From contig NZ_AYYO01000019.1 in NCBI RefSeq assembly GCF_001436225.1, forward strand, positions 1 through 43,723: DNA of 43,723 bases, written 5' to 3'. Each line of letters starts with the position of its first letter. The first letter of the stretch is position 1. The DNA is from Lacticaseibacillus sharpeae JCM 1186 = DSM 20505. Lineage in GTDB: Bacteria > Bacillota > Bacilli > Lactobacillales > Lactobacillaceae. Position numbers and translations under genes: made by a program. Below the pieces are notes generated by a model, which made no database searches, was not told where the DNA came from, and saw nothing but the letters and a program-made list of their open reading frames with translations. This document shows positions 31,793 through 42,090 of this stretch, piece after piece.

Positions 31793-33361
31793 GTGACAGC
31801 AGATATTCTGCTCGCGGTAGTCCCCGCAGCCATCGCTATTGTGATTGGGTATGCCTGTGGTTTTAGTGTCCACAAGCACATCCATACTAAAAATCTAAAC
31901 GAAGCAACTAGCACGGCCGAGGGAATTATCGCCCAAGCAAAGACAGAGGCCGCGACATTGAAGAAGGAAACGGTGATTGAAGCCAAAGATGAGGCTAACC
32001 GTTACCGGAATCAGGTTGAGGACGAAGTAAGACAACGGCGCAATGAGGTTGCCAAGACCGAAAGCCGCTTAGACGCCCGAGAAGAAACTTTAGACCGTCG
32101 TGATGACACGCTCGATCGCAAGGAACAGAGTCTTGCGGATCGGGATACGAATTTAAGCAAGCGCCAGGATGACCTTGACGCACTTGCAGCTAAGCTCGCA
32201 CACAGTGAAGACGATGCCGAAGCCGAAATGGCCCGCATTGCGGAACTGACGCCTGAAGCTGCACGTAAGGAAGTACTTGATAAGACGCGTGATGAGTTGA
32301 CACACGAACGGGCCGTTATGGTGCGTGAAAGTGAAGACGAAGCACGAAGCACCGCTGGTAAAACCGCCAAGACGCTGATTGCGGATGCAATTCAGCGCTC
32401 GGCCGCAGATATCGTCACCGAAACCACGGTGACGGTGGTTAACCTGCCAACAGATGACATGAAGGGGCGGATTATCGGTCGTGAAGGCCGGAACATCCGC
32501 ACCCTTGAGACGCTGACGGGGATTGACATCATCATTGATGACACCCCAGAAGCCGTCGTGTTGTCTGGTTTTGACCCAATTCGGCGCGAAATCGCCCGGA
32601 TGGCGCTTGAAGCCCTCATTCAGGACGGTCGTATCCACCCAGCCCGCATTGAAGAGGCTGTGGATAAGGCCCGGCGCCAGATGGATGAACAGATGCGCGA
32701 AATTGGGGAGAAGGCCCTCTTTGATGTGGGCATTCACAGCATGCACCCAGATTTGATTAAAACACTTGGTCGGCTGCATTACCGGACTAGTTACGGGCAA
32801 AATGTGCTCGACCATTCGATTCAAGTTGCTAAGCTTGCCGGCGTCATGGCGGCCGAGCTTGGTGAAGATATCACTCTAGCGAAACGCGCGGGGTTATTAC
32901 ACGATATTGGTAAAGCGGTGGACCACGAAGTTGAGGGTTCACACGTTGAACTTGGCGTTGAATTGACGCGCAAGTACCACGAACCACAAGTAGTTGTGAA
33001 TACAATTGCTTCACACCACGGTGACACCGAAGCAACCAGCACCATTGCGGTTCTGGTCGCTTCTGCTGACGCCATTTCGGCCGCCCGTCCTGGCGCCCGG
33101 AGCGAATCGCTTGAGAACTACCTCCACCGACTGGAGAAGCTCGAAAGCATCGCGAACAGCTTCGACGGCGTGGATCACAGTTATGCGATTCAGGCAGGTC
33201 GGGAAATTCGGGTCATTGTTAAGCCCGAGAAGTTGAGTGATGATCAGGCCACCCTGGTCGCACGCGACATTAAGAACGAAATCGAACACAATCTTGAATA
33301 CCCCGGCCACATTAAGGTCACGGTTATTCGGGAAACTAGAAGAGTTGAGTACGCTAAGTAA
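31793..33361 (+). CDS. rny: Ribonuclease Y
   Basis: The 522-residue membrane-anchored endoribonuclease starts mRNA decay in many Firmicutes. It has one N-terminal membrane helix (about 3-22), a long coiled coil rich in Glu, Arg and Lys (about 35-200), a KH domain (about 210-270; [17 protein letters not shown]), and an HD domain (about 335-430; [12 protein letters not shown]). The start is a GTG preceded by GGAGGTGAG. It has its own promoter and terminator. Confidence 0.97.
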   Translation: MTADILLAVVPAAIAIVIGYACGFSVHKHIHTKNLNEATSTAEGIIAQAKTEAATLKKETVIEAKDEANRYRNQVEDEVRQRRNEVAKTESRLDAREETLDRRDDTLDRKEQSLADRDTNLSKRQDDLDALAAKLAHSEDDAEAEMARIAELTPEAARKEVLDKTRDELTHERAVMVRESEDEARSTAGKTAKTLIADAIQRSAADIVTETTVTVVNLPTDDMKGRIIGREGRNIRTLETLTGIDIIIDDTPEAVVLSGFDPIRREIARMALEALIQDGRIHPARIEEAVDKARRQMDEQMREIGEKALFDVGIHSMHPDLIKTLGRLHYRTSYGQNVLDHSIQVAKLAGVMAAELGEDITLAKRAGLLHDIGKAVDHEVEGSHVELGVELTRKYHEPQVVVNTIASHHGDTEATSTIAVLVASADAISAARPGARSESLENYLHRLEKLESIANSFDGVDHSYAIQAGREIRVIVKPEKLSDDQATLVARDIKNEIEHNLEYPGHIKVTVIRETRRVEYAK

Positions 33362-33373
33362 CAATGATTTAGG

Positions 33374-33403
33374 GAAAGGAACGCATACCGGCGTTCCTTT
33401 TTC
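33374..33403 (+). terminator. terminator of rny
   Basis: AAAGGAACGC pairs with GCGTTCCTTT, followed by TT. Confidence 0.88.
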
Positions 33404-33507
33404 GTACATAGCAAAGCTACAGATAGGTTAAGAACATGTTGCAATGACTAATTTTGCCTTTACACGTAGTATGATGGTTGTATGTAGATAGAAAGTGGGA
33501 CGACCAG

Positions 33508-34590
33508 ATGTCGGTATTCAAAATCGTAGTCAGCTTAATTGCGACAATGATTATTTCGGCTGCCATTACGCCGTTCGTTCGGCGGCTTGCCTTCGTACTG
33601 GGTGCGGTAGACAATCCGGGTAAGCGCCGGGTGAATAAAGTGCCAATGCCAACGCTCGGGGGCCTTGCAATTTTCCTCGCGTTCACATTCGCCACGTTCG
33701 TGCTATTACGGCCACAATTCAACACACACCTGATGTTCTCACTGTTCCTCGCCGAATCCGTCGTGATTGTAACGGGGATGATTGATGACATTAAGGAACT
33801 GACGCCCCGGCAGAAGATGCTTGGGCTCTTCATTGCTGCCCTCATCGTGTACTTCCTTGCCGGAGTGAAGATGACGCAGATTAACCTGGGCCCGATTCAC
33901 TTCCAGCTCGGCTGGCTTAGTCTGCCGATTACCGTGTTCTGGATTCTCGGGATTTCGAACGCCGTCAACTTGATTGATGGCCTGGACGGACTGGCCACGG
34001 GGGTATCCATCATCGCGCTGACCACGATGGGCATCATCGGCTTCTTCTTCCTGAGCGTCGCGGAAGTGGGCACATCCATCATGATTTTCGCCCTCGTTGC
34101 CGCATTAATCGGGTTCTTGCCGCACAACTTCTATCCGGCCCGCATCTTCCTGGGGGACACTGGCTCGCTGTTCATCGGCTTCATGCTCGCAGTGTGTTCC
34201 TTGCAGGGGTTGAAGAACGTGACCTTCATCTCGCTGGTGATGCCCGTCATCGCGCTCGGGGTGCCGGTGACCGACACCCTGTACGCCATCATCCGGCGCC
34301 TCTTGAACCACGTGGCCATTTCGCAAGCGGACAAGCACCACTTGCACCACCGTCTGATGCAGCTCGGGCTCACGCACCGGCAAACCGTACTCGTGATTTA
34401 TGGCATTGAATTAGTTTTCGCCATGATTGCGTTGCTCTACCCCTTGAGCAGCACGCTGGGGAACGTATTGCTGACGATTGGGGTGCTGTTTGGGATTGAG
34501 ATGTTCGTGGAACTTATCGGCCTGCTCGGCAATAACCGCACGCCGCTGCTATTCATGATCCGCAAGATTGTCCATAAACTAAATAAATGA
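33508..34590 (+). CDS. tagO: Undecaprenyl-phosphate N-acetylglucosaminyl-1-phosphate transferase (TagO/WecA type)
   Basis: The 360-residue membrane enzyme attaches GlcNAc-1-phosphate to undecaprenyl phosphate, the first step of wall teichoic acid or related polymers. About ten helices are present with the family loops GMIDDIKEL (DDxxE), NAVNLIDGLDGLA, FLGDTGSLF and the HHLHHRL motif. I chose the ATG at 33508: a promoter -10 (TATGAT 33470-33475) would place the transcript start after the alternative ATG at 33478. It is convergent with yigZ. Confidence 0.92.
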   Translation: MSVFKIVVSLIATMIISAAITPFVRRLAFVLGAVDNPGKRRVNKVPMPTLGGLAIFLAFTFATFVLLRPQFNTHLMFSLFLAESVVIVTGMIDDIKELTPRQKMLGLFIAALIVYFLAGVKMTQINLGPIHFQLGWLSLPITVFWILGISNAVNLIDGLDGLATGVSIIALTTMGIIGFFFLSVAEVGTSIMIFALVAALIGFLPHNFYPARIFLGDTGSLFIGFMLAVCSLQGLKNVTFISLVMPVIALGVPVTDTLYAIIRRLLNHVAISQADKHHLHHRLMQLGLTHRQTVLVIYGIELVFAMIALLYPLSSTLGNVLLTIGVLFGIEMFVELIGLLGNNRTPLLFMIRKIVHKLNK

Positions 34591-34597
34591 TGTTAAT

Positions 34598-34648
34598 AAA
34601 ATAGCGTTCTAACCGCGGCCTTCTGGTTGCTGGTTAGAACGCTATTTG
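34598..34648. terminator. bidirectional terminator
   Basis: AGCGTTCTAACC pairs with GGTTAGAACGCT around a GC-rich loop. It lies between the stops of tagO and yigZ. Confidence 0.82.
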
Positions 34649-34653
34649 TCTGC

Positions 34654-35286
34654 TTATTGCTCCTTTAGCGGCACTTCTGCGGTTCGGGTGGAACCGAAGC
34701 TGAACGCGACTTTCGCGCGCGTGATATTGGTCAGTTCAGCTTGCACGGCTGCGTCTTGTTCGGCAGCAAGAAAAACGTGAATGACGACGTGGTCGGTAAA
34801 ATCCGCCGTGGCCGTTAGTTCGTGTTCGCGCAGGTAGTTGTCCACCACTTGGTACGTCGCGTAATCAGTGGTGATGTTCAGCTCACGTTCTGCCACCAGC
34901 TGCACCAGGCCAAGTGTGCTAATGGCCTCCGTTACGGATTGGGTGTAGGCACGGATTAGTCCCGCGGCGCCCAACTTGATCCCGCCAAAGTAGCGCGTGG
35001 TGACGGCCACGACGTTACTAACATCGTGCACGGTGAGTCCACGCAGGGTGGGGGCACCGGCCGTGCCGCTGGGTTCGCCGTCATCGCTGGCCCGTTCGAC
35101 GCTTACGGGCCAGCCGATGCGGGCGGCCCAGACGTTGTGGTTTGCTTTCCGGTTTGCGCGGCGCACATCCGCCACGAAGGCTTCCGCTTCTTCGGCCGTC
35201 GCAACCCGGCCCATACTCGTGATGAACCGGGATTTTTTGATTACAATTTCATTTCTTCCAGATTGGGCAAGGGTAATGCGGTCCAT
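34654..35286 (-). CDS. YigZ/IMPACT family protein
   Basis: From the ATG at 35286, with AAGGAGAT before it, the protein is 210 residues. The UPF0029/IMPACT N-terminal domain shows NHNVWAARIG, DDGEPSGTAGAPTL and VVAVTTRYFGGIKLGAAGLIRAY; a smaller C-terminal domain (DUF1949) follows. Bacterial members are of unknown function; the eukaryotic relative influences translation control through GCN2. Its start codon is only 30 nt from that of the divergent comFA. Confidence 0.9.
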   Translation of the reverse strand: MDRITLAQSGRNEIVIKKSRFITSMGRVATAEEAEAFVADVRRANRKANHNVWAARIGWPVSVERASDDGEPSGTAGAPTLRGLTVHDVSNVVAVTTRYFGGIKLGAAGLIRAYTQSVTEAISTLGLVQLVAERELNITTDYATYQVVDNYLREHELTATADFTDHVVIHVFLAAEQDAAVQAELTNITRAKVAFSFGSTRTAEVPLKEQ

Positions 35287-35316
35287 TTTGCGTAATCTCC
35301 TTATGAGGTGATATTG

Positions 35317-36609
35317 ATGGTAAAAATTGAAGACGTGGCGGGACAGCAATTAACCACCGCCGAAGTTGCATGGCTCAAACTGCCTGAATCAATTCTAGCA
35401 CAGGGGCGCAGCGTTGCGGCAATCACACGTTCCGGCCGCAGTGCCCGGTGCAACCGGTGCGGCAGCCGCTTTGCCCAGCACAAGCAGCTATTGCCCAATG
35501 GCAGCGTGTATTGTCCGGCGTGCATCGCGATGGGGCGGGTGACGGATCAAGACCGGCTATGGTATTTCCCGGCGCAACCGGCTGTACCAACGCCAGTTCA
35601 GATGTCGTGGACCGGTAATCTGACGCCCGCGCAAAAGCGGGTCGCGGACGAACTGGTCGCAGCTTACGAGCGCGGCGCAGAACGCTTGCTGTGGGCTGTG
35701 ACCGGCGCGGGTAAAACCGAGATGCTCTTTGGCGTACTCGAGCGCGCGCTACGTGACGGAGTGCGGGTGGCGGTGGTGTCCCCGCGCATCGACGTGATTT
35801 TGGAGCTCGCCCCGCGGATAGCTGCGGCGTTTGCGGACGTGCCCTTAGCCGTGCGCTACGGTGCCAGTGGGCCAGTGCCGGTCACCCAGTTGCTCCTGGC
35901 GACCGTGCACCAATTATTGCGTTACCGGCAGGCGTTCGGCTTAATTGTGGTGGATGAGGTGGACGCGTTCCCGTTTAGTACTGATCCGATGCTCGAAAGC
36001 GCCGTGCGCAATGCCTGCAGCGGCACCGTGTTGTTCCTCACGGCCACGCCCGGGGTCAACCTCATGCGCCAGGTTAAACGGGGGCAAATTGGGGTGAGTT
36101 ATCTGCCGCGGCGTTTTCACGGCTATCCGCTACCCGTCCCCCAGGTGACGATTGTGCCCCAGCCGACACATTTTGGCGCCAAGCAGCGGGCAATTATTTC
36201 CCGGGTTATGCGCAAATGTCAGCGCATGTTAGTGTTTGTCCCCTCGATTACCGCGCTAAAGCCGGTGCAGCAGGCACTGGCCGCGATGCAGATTGCGAGT
36301 CTGACGGTGCACGCGGGGGAACCGGCCCGGGAAGAGCGGGTGCGGGCACTGCGGGAAGGACGAATCAACGTGCTGGTGACGACCACGATCCTGGAACGGG
36401 GCGTGACGTTTTACAACTGTGGGGTCGTGGTGCTGCAAGCCGATGCGCTGATTTTCGCCACCTCTGCCCTTGTGCAGATGGCGGGCCGGGCGGGGCGCAG
36501 CAAGGAGCATCCCGACGATCCGGTCGAATTCGTCTGTGCTAACTATACCAAAACCGTCCACGCGGCCATTAAGCAGATTCGGTCCCTGAACCGCCGGGGG
36601 GCGCGATGA
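35317..36609 (+). CDS. comFA: ComFA, DNA helicase of the competence uptake machinery
   Basis: The 430-residue ATPase helps drive single-stranded DNA into the cytoplasm during transformation. An N-terminal zinc finger has paired CxxC motifs (CNRCGSRF and YCPAC). The DEAD/DEAH motor follows: Walker A AVTGAGKTEM at about residue 127, box II VVDEVDAF at about 208, and the helicase C domain with TTTILERGVTF and QMAGRAGR. The ATG at 35317 follows GAGGTG. comFC overlaps its end by 4 nt. With 30 nt to the yigZ start, its promoter must lie inside the yigZ coding region. Confidence 0.94.
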   Translation: MVKIEDVAGQQLTTAEVAWLKLPESILAQGRSVAAITRSGRSARCNRCGSRFAQHKQLLPNGSVYCPACIAMGRVTDQDRLWYFPAQPAVPTPVQMSWTGNLTPAQKRVADELVAAYERGAERLLWAVTGAGKTEMLFGVLERALRDGVRVAVVSPRIDVILELAPRIAAAFADVPLAVRYGASGPVPVTQLLLATVHQLLRYRQAFGLIVVDEVDAFPFSTDPMLESAVRNACSGTVLFLTATPGVNLMRQVKRGQIGVSYLPRRFHGYPLPVPQVTIVPQPTHFGAKQRAIISRVMRKCQRMLVFVPSITALKPVQQALAAMQIASLTVHAGEPAREERVRALREGRINVLVTTTILERGVTFYNCGVVVLQADALIFATSALVQMAGRAGRSKEHPDDPVEFVCANYTKTVHAAIKQIRSLNRRGAR

Positions 36610-37283
36610 AGTGCCGGCGGTGTGGCCAGCCGTTATTTGGCCAACATAGTTTAGCCGCCTTGATTTCGCTGCAGCCGCTGATTGACGAAACGCTATGCAA
36701 CCAGTGCCGTGAGCTATTTGCGCGCATTGACCAGCAGCGCTGTTGTCCGGATTGCGGCCGGGCAGAGCAGACGGGACGCTGCCGTGACTGCCTGCGCTGG
36801 GCGCAGTTAGGCGTGCCCGCTTTGCAAAATCGCGGGCTCTACCTGTACAACGACGCGATGAAGGAGTTGATTCAGCAATATAAGGGGATTGGCGATTACA
36901 ACTTACGCACCTGTTTTGCCGCGGATGTTGAGCGGTTGCGGATGGTCCGGGGCGCGACTTTTGTGCCGCTGCCAACGGAAGCAAAACATTTTGCAGTGCG
37001 CGGGTTTGACCCAGTAGTAGGTTTGTTTGGCACCTTGCCGCTCAAAATGTGGTTGGCTAAAGCTGATACGGAGCAGCCCCAGGCCCAGAAGAATCGGGCG
37101 GCGCGGCTGCGAACGCCCCAAAGTTTTCGCTGCGTGGTGCCGGCTAAGACTTTGAACCGCACCCGCCTGATTTGTTTGCTGGATGACCTCTACACAACGG
37201 GCACGACTTTGCACCACGCAGCCGCAGCAATTCGTGATGCTGGCTATTCGGGGAAAGTGATTTCACGCACGCTCATTCGTTAA
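36606..37283 (+). CDS. comFC: ComFC, competence phosphoribosyltransferase-like protein
   Basis: The 225-residue protein has N-terminal zinc-binding cysteines (CRRCGQ, CNQC, CCPDCG, CRDC) and a phosphoribosyltransferase fold with the PRPP loop LLDDLYTTGTTL at about residues 195-206. It is needed for transformation together with ComFA. The ATG overlaps the comFA stop (ATGA), indicating coupled translation. Confidence 0.93.
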   Translation: MKCRRCGQPLFGQHSLAALISLQPLIDETLCNQCRELFARIDQQRCCPDCGRAEQTGRCRDCLRWAQLGVPALQNRGLYLYNDAMKELIQQYKGIGDYNLRTCFAADVERLRMVRGATFVPLPTEAKHFAVRGFDPVVGLFGTLPLKMWLAKADTEQPQAQKNRAARLRTPQSFRCVVPAKTLNRTRLICLLDDLYTTGTTLHHAAAAIRDAGYSGKVISRTLIR

Positions 37284-37294
37284 CAAGGAATTTG

Positions 37295-37332
37295 TGAAAA
37301 CGTTTGTATTCCGAACCTTGTCTTAGTATAAT
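37295..37332 (+). promoter_or_regulatory. hpf promoter with a cre-like site
   Basis: TTGTAT (37304-37309) and TATAAT (37327-37332) are 17 nt apart. TGAAAACGTTTGTA (37295-37308) resembles the CcpA cre consensus and overlaps the -35, which would fit carbon-catabolite repression of hpf. Confidence 0.6.
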
Positions 37333-37379
37333 TAAGTCAAGGAAGAGAACTTCCTGTTACCGGAAAGGGGAGAAGTTTT

Positions 37380-37937
37380 ATGCTTACTTACAATGTCCGT
37401 GGTGAAAACATCGAGGTCACCGACGCAATCCGTAGCTACGTCGAAAAGCGGATCAGCAAGCTGAACAAGTACTTTGCTGATTCCACGCAGGCGACCGCAC
37501 ACGTCAACTTGAAGGTGTACACGAATAAGAACGCCAAGGTTGAAGTGACGATCCCAATGCCATTCATCACGTTACGCGCAGAGGAAACCAGCCCCGACCT
37601 GTATGCATCTGTTGACCTGGTAACCGACAAGCTTGAACGCCAGATTCGCAAGTTCAAGACCAAGATCAACCGGAAGTCTCGCGAGAAGGGATTCCCTGAA
37701 TTCACGACTGCGCCAACTGGTGCAGCTGATGGCGCAGATGAGGTAGACGCACCCGACTTGACCGTTGTCCGGACCAAGCGTGTTTCCCTTAAGCCAATGG
37801 ATTCTCAGGAAGCAATCTTACAAATGGACATGCTCGGCCACAACTTCTTCATCTTCGAAGACGCAGAGACCAACGGCACCAGCATCGTCTACCGTCGTCG
37901 TGATGGTCGCTACGGCCTGATTGAAACCGACGAATGA
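37380..37937 (+). CDS. hpf: Ribosome hibernation promoting factor, long form
   Basis: The 185-residue protein binds the 30S subunit and joins two ribosomes as inactive 100S dimers in stationary phase. The N-terminal S30AE domain (about 1-105; YNVRGENIEVTDAIRSYVEKRISKLNKYF) is followed by a variable linker and the C-terminal dimerisation domain (about 130-185; KRVSLKPMDSQEAILQMDMLGHNFF). AAGGGGAG precedes the ATG. Its own promoter has a cre-like site. Confidence 0.95.
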   Translation: MLTYNVRGENIEVTDAIRSYVEKRISKLNKYFADSTQATAHVNLKVYTNKNAKVEVTIPMPFITLRAEETSPDLYASVDLVTDKLERQIRKFKTKINRKSREKGFPEFTTAPTGAADGADEVDAPDLTVVRTKRVSLKPMDSQEAILQMDMLGHNFFIFEDAETNGTSIVYRRRDGRYGLIETDE

Positions 37938-37953
37938 TATTTTAACAATCCAG

Positions 37954-37993
37954 AAGCAGGTTCTGCGCCGCATAGCGCAGAACCTGTTTTTTG
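37954..37993 (+). terminator. terminator of hpf
   Basis: CAGGTTCTGCG pairs with CGCAGAACCTG, followed by TTTTTT. Confidence 0.92.
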
Positions 37994-38269
37994 TTGGCTA
38001 AGCTAAAAATTTGATGTGAAAAATTGCGCATGGCCGACTGGGCGGCAAGGCTGCAGTTTTGATTTTATTTGCCCCCATCGCTGTAGTATATTAGTAGCAG
38101 AAATCAATGTTGCCGAAGTGTGGCGTTTCCGCACGGATAGTGCCATAATTTTACAATCGCGCAACTTTTAGCGACCATTTGTTGTAGGGGCTGTTGCTAA
38201 TGCAGAATTATGATAGAATAGTAAGGATATTGCACACAGAAACAGCGGTGCAGGGGAAGGATCAACTAC
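37994..38269 (+). promoter_or_regulatory. intergenic region upstream of secA
   Basis: No gene is visible in these 276 nt. An extended -10 (TGATAGAAT, TAGAAT at about 38214-38219) sits about 50 nt before secA and is the likely promoter. A second candidate (TTTTAT and TATATT, 18 nt apart) lies near 38065-38093. No conserved RNA structure is recognised. Confidence 0.45.
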
Positions 38270-40633
38270 ATGGCTAACTTGTTACGTAAAATGGTCGAAA
38301 GTGACGACCGTGAAGTACGCCGACTCGGTAAGATTGCCGACAAGGTCCAAGCATATGAAGACGAATACGCCGCAATGTCCGATGAAGACTTGCAGGCTAA
38401 GACACCTGAATTCAAAACTCGCTTACAAAATGGCGAAACTCTCGACGATATTTTGCCAGAAGCATTTGCGGTGGCACGTGAAGGGGCTAAGCGTGTGCTT
38501 GGTCTGTTCCCATTCCGCGTGCAGATTATCGGGGGGATTACGCTCCACGAAGGTAACATTGCCGAGATGCGTACCGGTGAAGGGAAGACCCTGACCTGTA
38601 CCATGCCGGTTTACCTGAACGCGCTTGCCGGCAAGGGTGTGCACGTGGTGACGGTTAACGAATACCTGAGCACCCGTGACGCAACCGAAATGGGCGAACT
38701 GTACAACTGGCTCGGCCTGTCTGTCGGTCTGAATGTTTCCCAGCTGAGCAGCGACGAGAAGCGCGCGGCTTACAACTGTGACATCACCTACTCAACCAAC
38801 TCTGAACTCGGGTTTGACTACCTGCGTGACAACATGGTTGTGTACAAGGAACAGATGGTCCAGCGGGAACTCAACTTCGCCGTGGTCGATGAAGTTGACT
38901 CCATCTTGATTGACGAAGCGCGGACGCCACTGATTATTTCTGGTGGGGCCCAGCAGTCAACCGGCCTGTACATTCGGGCTGACCGGTTCGTGAAGACACT
39001 CCACGAAACCGAAGACTACAAGATTGACTGGCCAACCAAGACCGCTAGCTTGACTGAAAGCGGGATTAAGAAGGCCGAAAAGAACTTTGGCCTCGCTAAC
39101 CTCTACGACACCGAAAACACGGCTTTGACCCACCACCTGGACCAGGCGCTGCGGGCGAACTACATCATGCTGAACGATATTGACTACATGGTGCAGGATG
39201 GCGAAGTGCTCATCGTTGACCAGTTTACTGGGCGGGCGATGGAGGGCCGGCGTTACTCCGACGGTCTGCACCAAGCGATTGAAGCTAAGGAAGGCGTCGA
39301 GATTCAGGATGAAAGCCAGACCATGGCCAACATCACGTACCAAAACTACTTCCGGATGTACGATAAGCTTGCCGGGATGACCGGGACGGCCAAGACGGAG
39401 CAGGAAGAATTCCGCGAAATCTACAACATGGAAGTTATTTCCATTCCGACCAACAAGCCAATCGTGCGTGTGGACGAACCCGATGTGCTGTACCCAACAC
39501 TTGACAGCAAGTTCAACGCCGTTGCCGATGACATTCAGGCGCGGCACGAAGCGGGCCAGCCAGTGCTGGTTGGGACCGTGGCGATTGAATCTAGTGAACG
39601 GCTCAGTGAATTGCTGGACCAACGCCAGATTCCGCACACGGTGCTGAACGCGAAGAACCACTTCAAGGAAGCCGAAATCGTTATGAACGCGGGCCAGCGC
39701 GGTGCCGTTACCATTGCGACCAACATGGCCGGCCGTGGGACTGACATTAAGCTTGGACCGGGCGTCAAGGAAGTCGGCGGACTCGCCGTACTAGGGACGG
39801 AACGGCACGAATCTCGCCGAATCGATAACCAGCTGCGTGGCCGTTCTGGCCGTCAGGGTGACCCGGGTCTGACCCAGTTCTACCTGTCCCTTGAAGACGA
39901 CTTGATGAAGCGTTTTGGTTCTGACCGGATTAAGGCCGTTCTGGAACGGCTGCGCGTCGATGACGAAGATCAGGTCATCAAGTCCCGGATGGTTAGTCGC
40001 CAGGTTGAGTCTGCCCAGAAGCGGGTTGAAGGGAACAACTACGATACCCGTAAGCAGACCCTGCAGTACGATGATGTGATGCGTGAACAGCGTGAAGTCA
40101 TTTACAACCAGCGCCAGCAGGTTATCAACGAACAAGAGGACTTGAAGCCAATCCTGTTCGCGATGATTGAACGCACTGTGACCCGGGTTGTGAACCTGCA
40201 CACCCAGGGTGCGGAAACCGACTGGAACCTCGAAGCCATCAGTGATTACGTGCTGGCGAACATGGCCGGCGACGACAAGTTCAAGCAAAGCGACCTCGAC
40301 GGGCTCAGCGCCGACGAAATCAAGGCCCTGCTCATGGACCTTGTGAACCAGAACTTCGACGCCAAGGAAAAACAACTGAACGATCCACAGCAAATGCTGG
40401 AATTCGAAAAGGTTGTTATCCTGCGGGTGGTTGACTCCCTCTGGACCGACCACATCGATGCCATGGACCAGCTGCGGCAGTCAATTGGGCTGCGTGGTTA
40501 CGGCCAGATGAATCCGCTGGTTGAGTACCAAGAAGAAGGTTACCGGATGTTTGAAGAAATGATTGCGGCAATCGACGACAACACGACGCGTCTGTTCATG
40601 AAGGCTGAAATTCGCCAGAACATCCGCCGTTAA
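38270..40633 (+). CDS. secA: Preprotein translocase ATPase SecA
   Basis: The 787-residue motor pushes unfolded secretory proteins through SecYEG. Walker [10 protein letters not shown] is at about residue 101, Walker [18 protein letters not shown] at about 205, the second nucleotide fold has [13 protein letters not shown], and [13 protein letters not shown] follows. The protein ends at the helical scaffold ([12 protein letters not shown]) with no C-terminal SEC-C zinc motif, a form common in lactobacilli. AAGGATCAAC precedes the ATG. Confidence 0.97.
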   Translation: MANLLRKMVESDDREVRRLGKIADKVQAYEDEYAAMSDEDLQAKTPEFKTRLQNGETLDDILPEAFAVAREGAKRVLGLFPFRVQIIGGITLHEGNIAEMRTGEGKTLTCTMPVYLNALAGKGVHVVTVNEYLSTRDATEMGELYNWLGLSVGLNVSQLSSDEKRAAYNCDITYSTNSELGFDYLRDNMVVYKEQMVQRELNFAVVDEVDSILIDEARTPLIISGGAQQSTGLYIRADRFVKTLHETEDYKIDWPTKTASLTESGIKKAEKNFGLANLYDTENTALTHHLDQALRANYIMLNDIDYMVQDGEVLIVDQFTGRAMEGRRYSDGLHQAIEAKEGVEIQDESQTMANITYQNYFRMYDKLAGMTGTAKTEQEEFREIYNMEVISIPTNKPIVRVDEPDVLYPTLDSKFNAVADDIQARHEAGQPVLVGTVAIESSERLSELLDQRQIPHTVLNAKNHFKEAEIVMNAGQRGAVTIATNMAGRGTDIKLGPGVKEVGGLAVLGTERHESRRIDNQLRGRSGRQGDPGLTQFYLSLEDDLMKRFGSDRIKAVLERLRVDDEDQVIKSRMVSRQVESAQKRVEGNNYDTRKQTLQYDDVMREQREVIYNQRQQVINEQEDLKPILFAMIERTVTRVVNLHTQGAETDWNLEAISDYVLANMAGDDKFKQSDLDGLSADEIKALLMDLVNQNFDAKEKQLNDPQQMLEFEKVVILRVVDSLWTDHIDAMDQLRQSIGLRGYGQMNPLVEYQEEGYRMFEEMIAAIDDNTTRLFMKAEIRQNIRR

Positions 40634-40640
40634 TTAACCG

Positions 40641-40692
40641 AGAATCGGTTCCGCCTGCGCGTGTGCGTTGGTGGGACCGATTCTTTTGTTTT
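40641..40692 (+). terminator. terminator of secA
   Basis: AGAATCGGTTCC pairs with GGGACCGATTCT (one wobble) around a GC-rich loop, followed by TTTGTTTTT. Confidence 0.85.
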
Positions 40693-40940
40693 TCTGAAAA
40701 AAGCCAAAACGACGTGGACATTTACCAAACATTTAGACTCACGTTGTACAATTGGGCTTGAATAAACAGAATGTAATCGCTACATGGTGCGCCTAAATCG
40801 CCAATTTTACGGTAGATGTTACACTTATGTTAGGTGGGCGTGCCCTAAACGTAATGTAACGTGCGTACACTAGGCTTATCAATAATAATAATTTGGCGAG
40901 TTCAATCGCGGTTATCAAAGTAAAAGGAGCGCATATCTCA
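40693..40940 (+). promoter_or_regulatory. prfB upstream region with a leader hairpin
   Basis: A possible -10, TACAAT, is at about 40745-40750. Downstream, GTTACA (40818-40823) pairs with TGTAAC (40855-40860) with an inner GTTAGG/CCTAAAC stem, giving a 43-nt hairpin. TGTAAC-like motifs also recur outside it. AAAGGAG (40923-40929) is the prfB ribosome binding site. Confidence 0.45.
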
Positions 40941-42057
40941 ATGGAATTTAGTCAGATTCGCTCAGCACTGGCTGAGATTAGTACCAAAATACAGCAGTTC
41001 AGGGGGTCGCTTTGACCTCGATGGTCTGAACGAACAGATTGCTCTGAACGAACACCAGATGGCTGAACCGGGCTTCTGGGACAACGCCCAGGCGGCGCAG
41101 GAAGTCATCGATGCGAACAATGCACTGAAGGCCAAGCACGACTCGTTCTACGAGTTGCAAAATGCACTGGAGGACCTCGAAGTTTCCTTCGACCTGCTGC
41201 AAGAAGAACCGGATGCCGACCTGCAGGCGGAGACCGAGGCCAATCTGACCAAGCTGCAGGATGAAATGCAGCGTTACGAACTGAACCTGCTACTTGCTGA
41301 ACCATATGACGGTAACAACGCCATTCTCGAAATCCACCCGGGCGCGGGCGGTACGGAAGCCCAAGATTGGGGTGCGATGTTGCTGCGAATGTATCAGCGT
41401 TGGGCTGAACAAAACGGATTCAAGGTGGAAGTTGCTGATTATTTACCGGGTGATGAAGCCGGGCTCAAGAGTGTCACCTTGCTGATTAACGGGACGAATG
41501 CGTACGGCATGCTGCGGAGTGAACGCGGGGTGCACCGATTAGTCCGCATTTCGCCCTTTGATGCGGCGGGACGGCGGCACACCAGTTTTGCCTCAGTTGA
41601 CGTCATGCCCGAACTCGACAATTCGATTAACATTGACGTGTCGTGGGATGACATCAAGATGGAAGTTTTCCGTAGTAGTGGGGCGGGTGGCCAACACATT
41701 AACAAGACCAGTTCGGCGGTGCGTCTGATTCACATTCCAACCGGGATTGTCACTTCCAGTCAGGCTGAGCGGTCGCAGTTCCAAAACAAGGCAACGGCGC
41801 TGGCCATGCTGAAGGCCAAGCTGTATCAGCGGGAACAAGAGGCCCAAGCGCAGCGCGCAGCCGAAATCAAGGGTGTGCAGCTCGATAACGGCTTTGGGTC
41901 GCAGATTCGCTCCTACGTTTTTCACCCGTACACGATGGTTAAGGACCACCGGACCAATTACGAAACGGGGAACGGTCAGGCCGTCATGGACGGTGACCTG
42001 AACCCATTCATCTACGCCTACCTGCAGTGGCAATTGGCGCAGAACAATCCGGAATAA
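40941..42057 (+). CDS. prfB: Peptide chain release factor 2 with programmed +1 frameshift
   Basis: Translation starts at the ATG at 40941 and reads 24 codons to an in-frame TGA at 41013-41015. The site has the classic elements: AGGGGG acting as an internal Shine-Dalgarno, then CTT TGA C. A +1 shift at CTT continues with GAC at 41014, giving about 371 residues. RF2 recognises UGA, so low RF2 promotes the shift and restores its own supply. The SPF anticodon motif (RISPFD) and the peptidyl-hydrolysis motif GGQ ([10 protein letters not shown]) are intact. It is followed by ftsE 33 nt later, as in Bacillus. Confidence 0.96.
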
Positions 42058-42090
42058 ATGCTGATAGAGCGCGATTAGAGGGGGACAAAA

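Noticed and set aside
40941-41058. prfB read as a broken gene because of the in-frame TGA
   Set aside because: The exact RF2 frameshift site is present, so this is programmed recoding and not a pseudogene.
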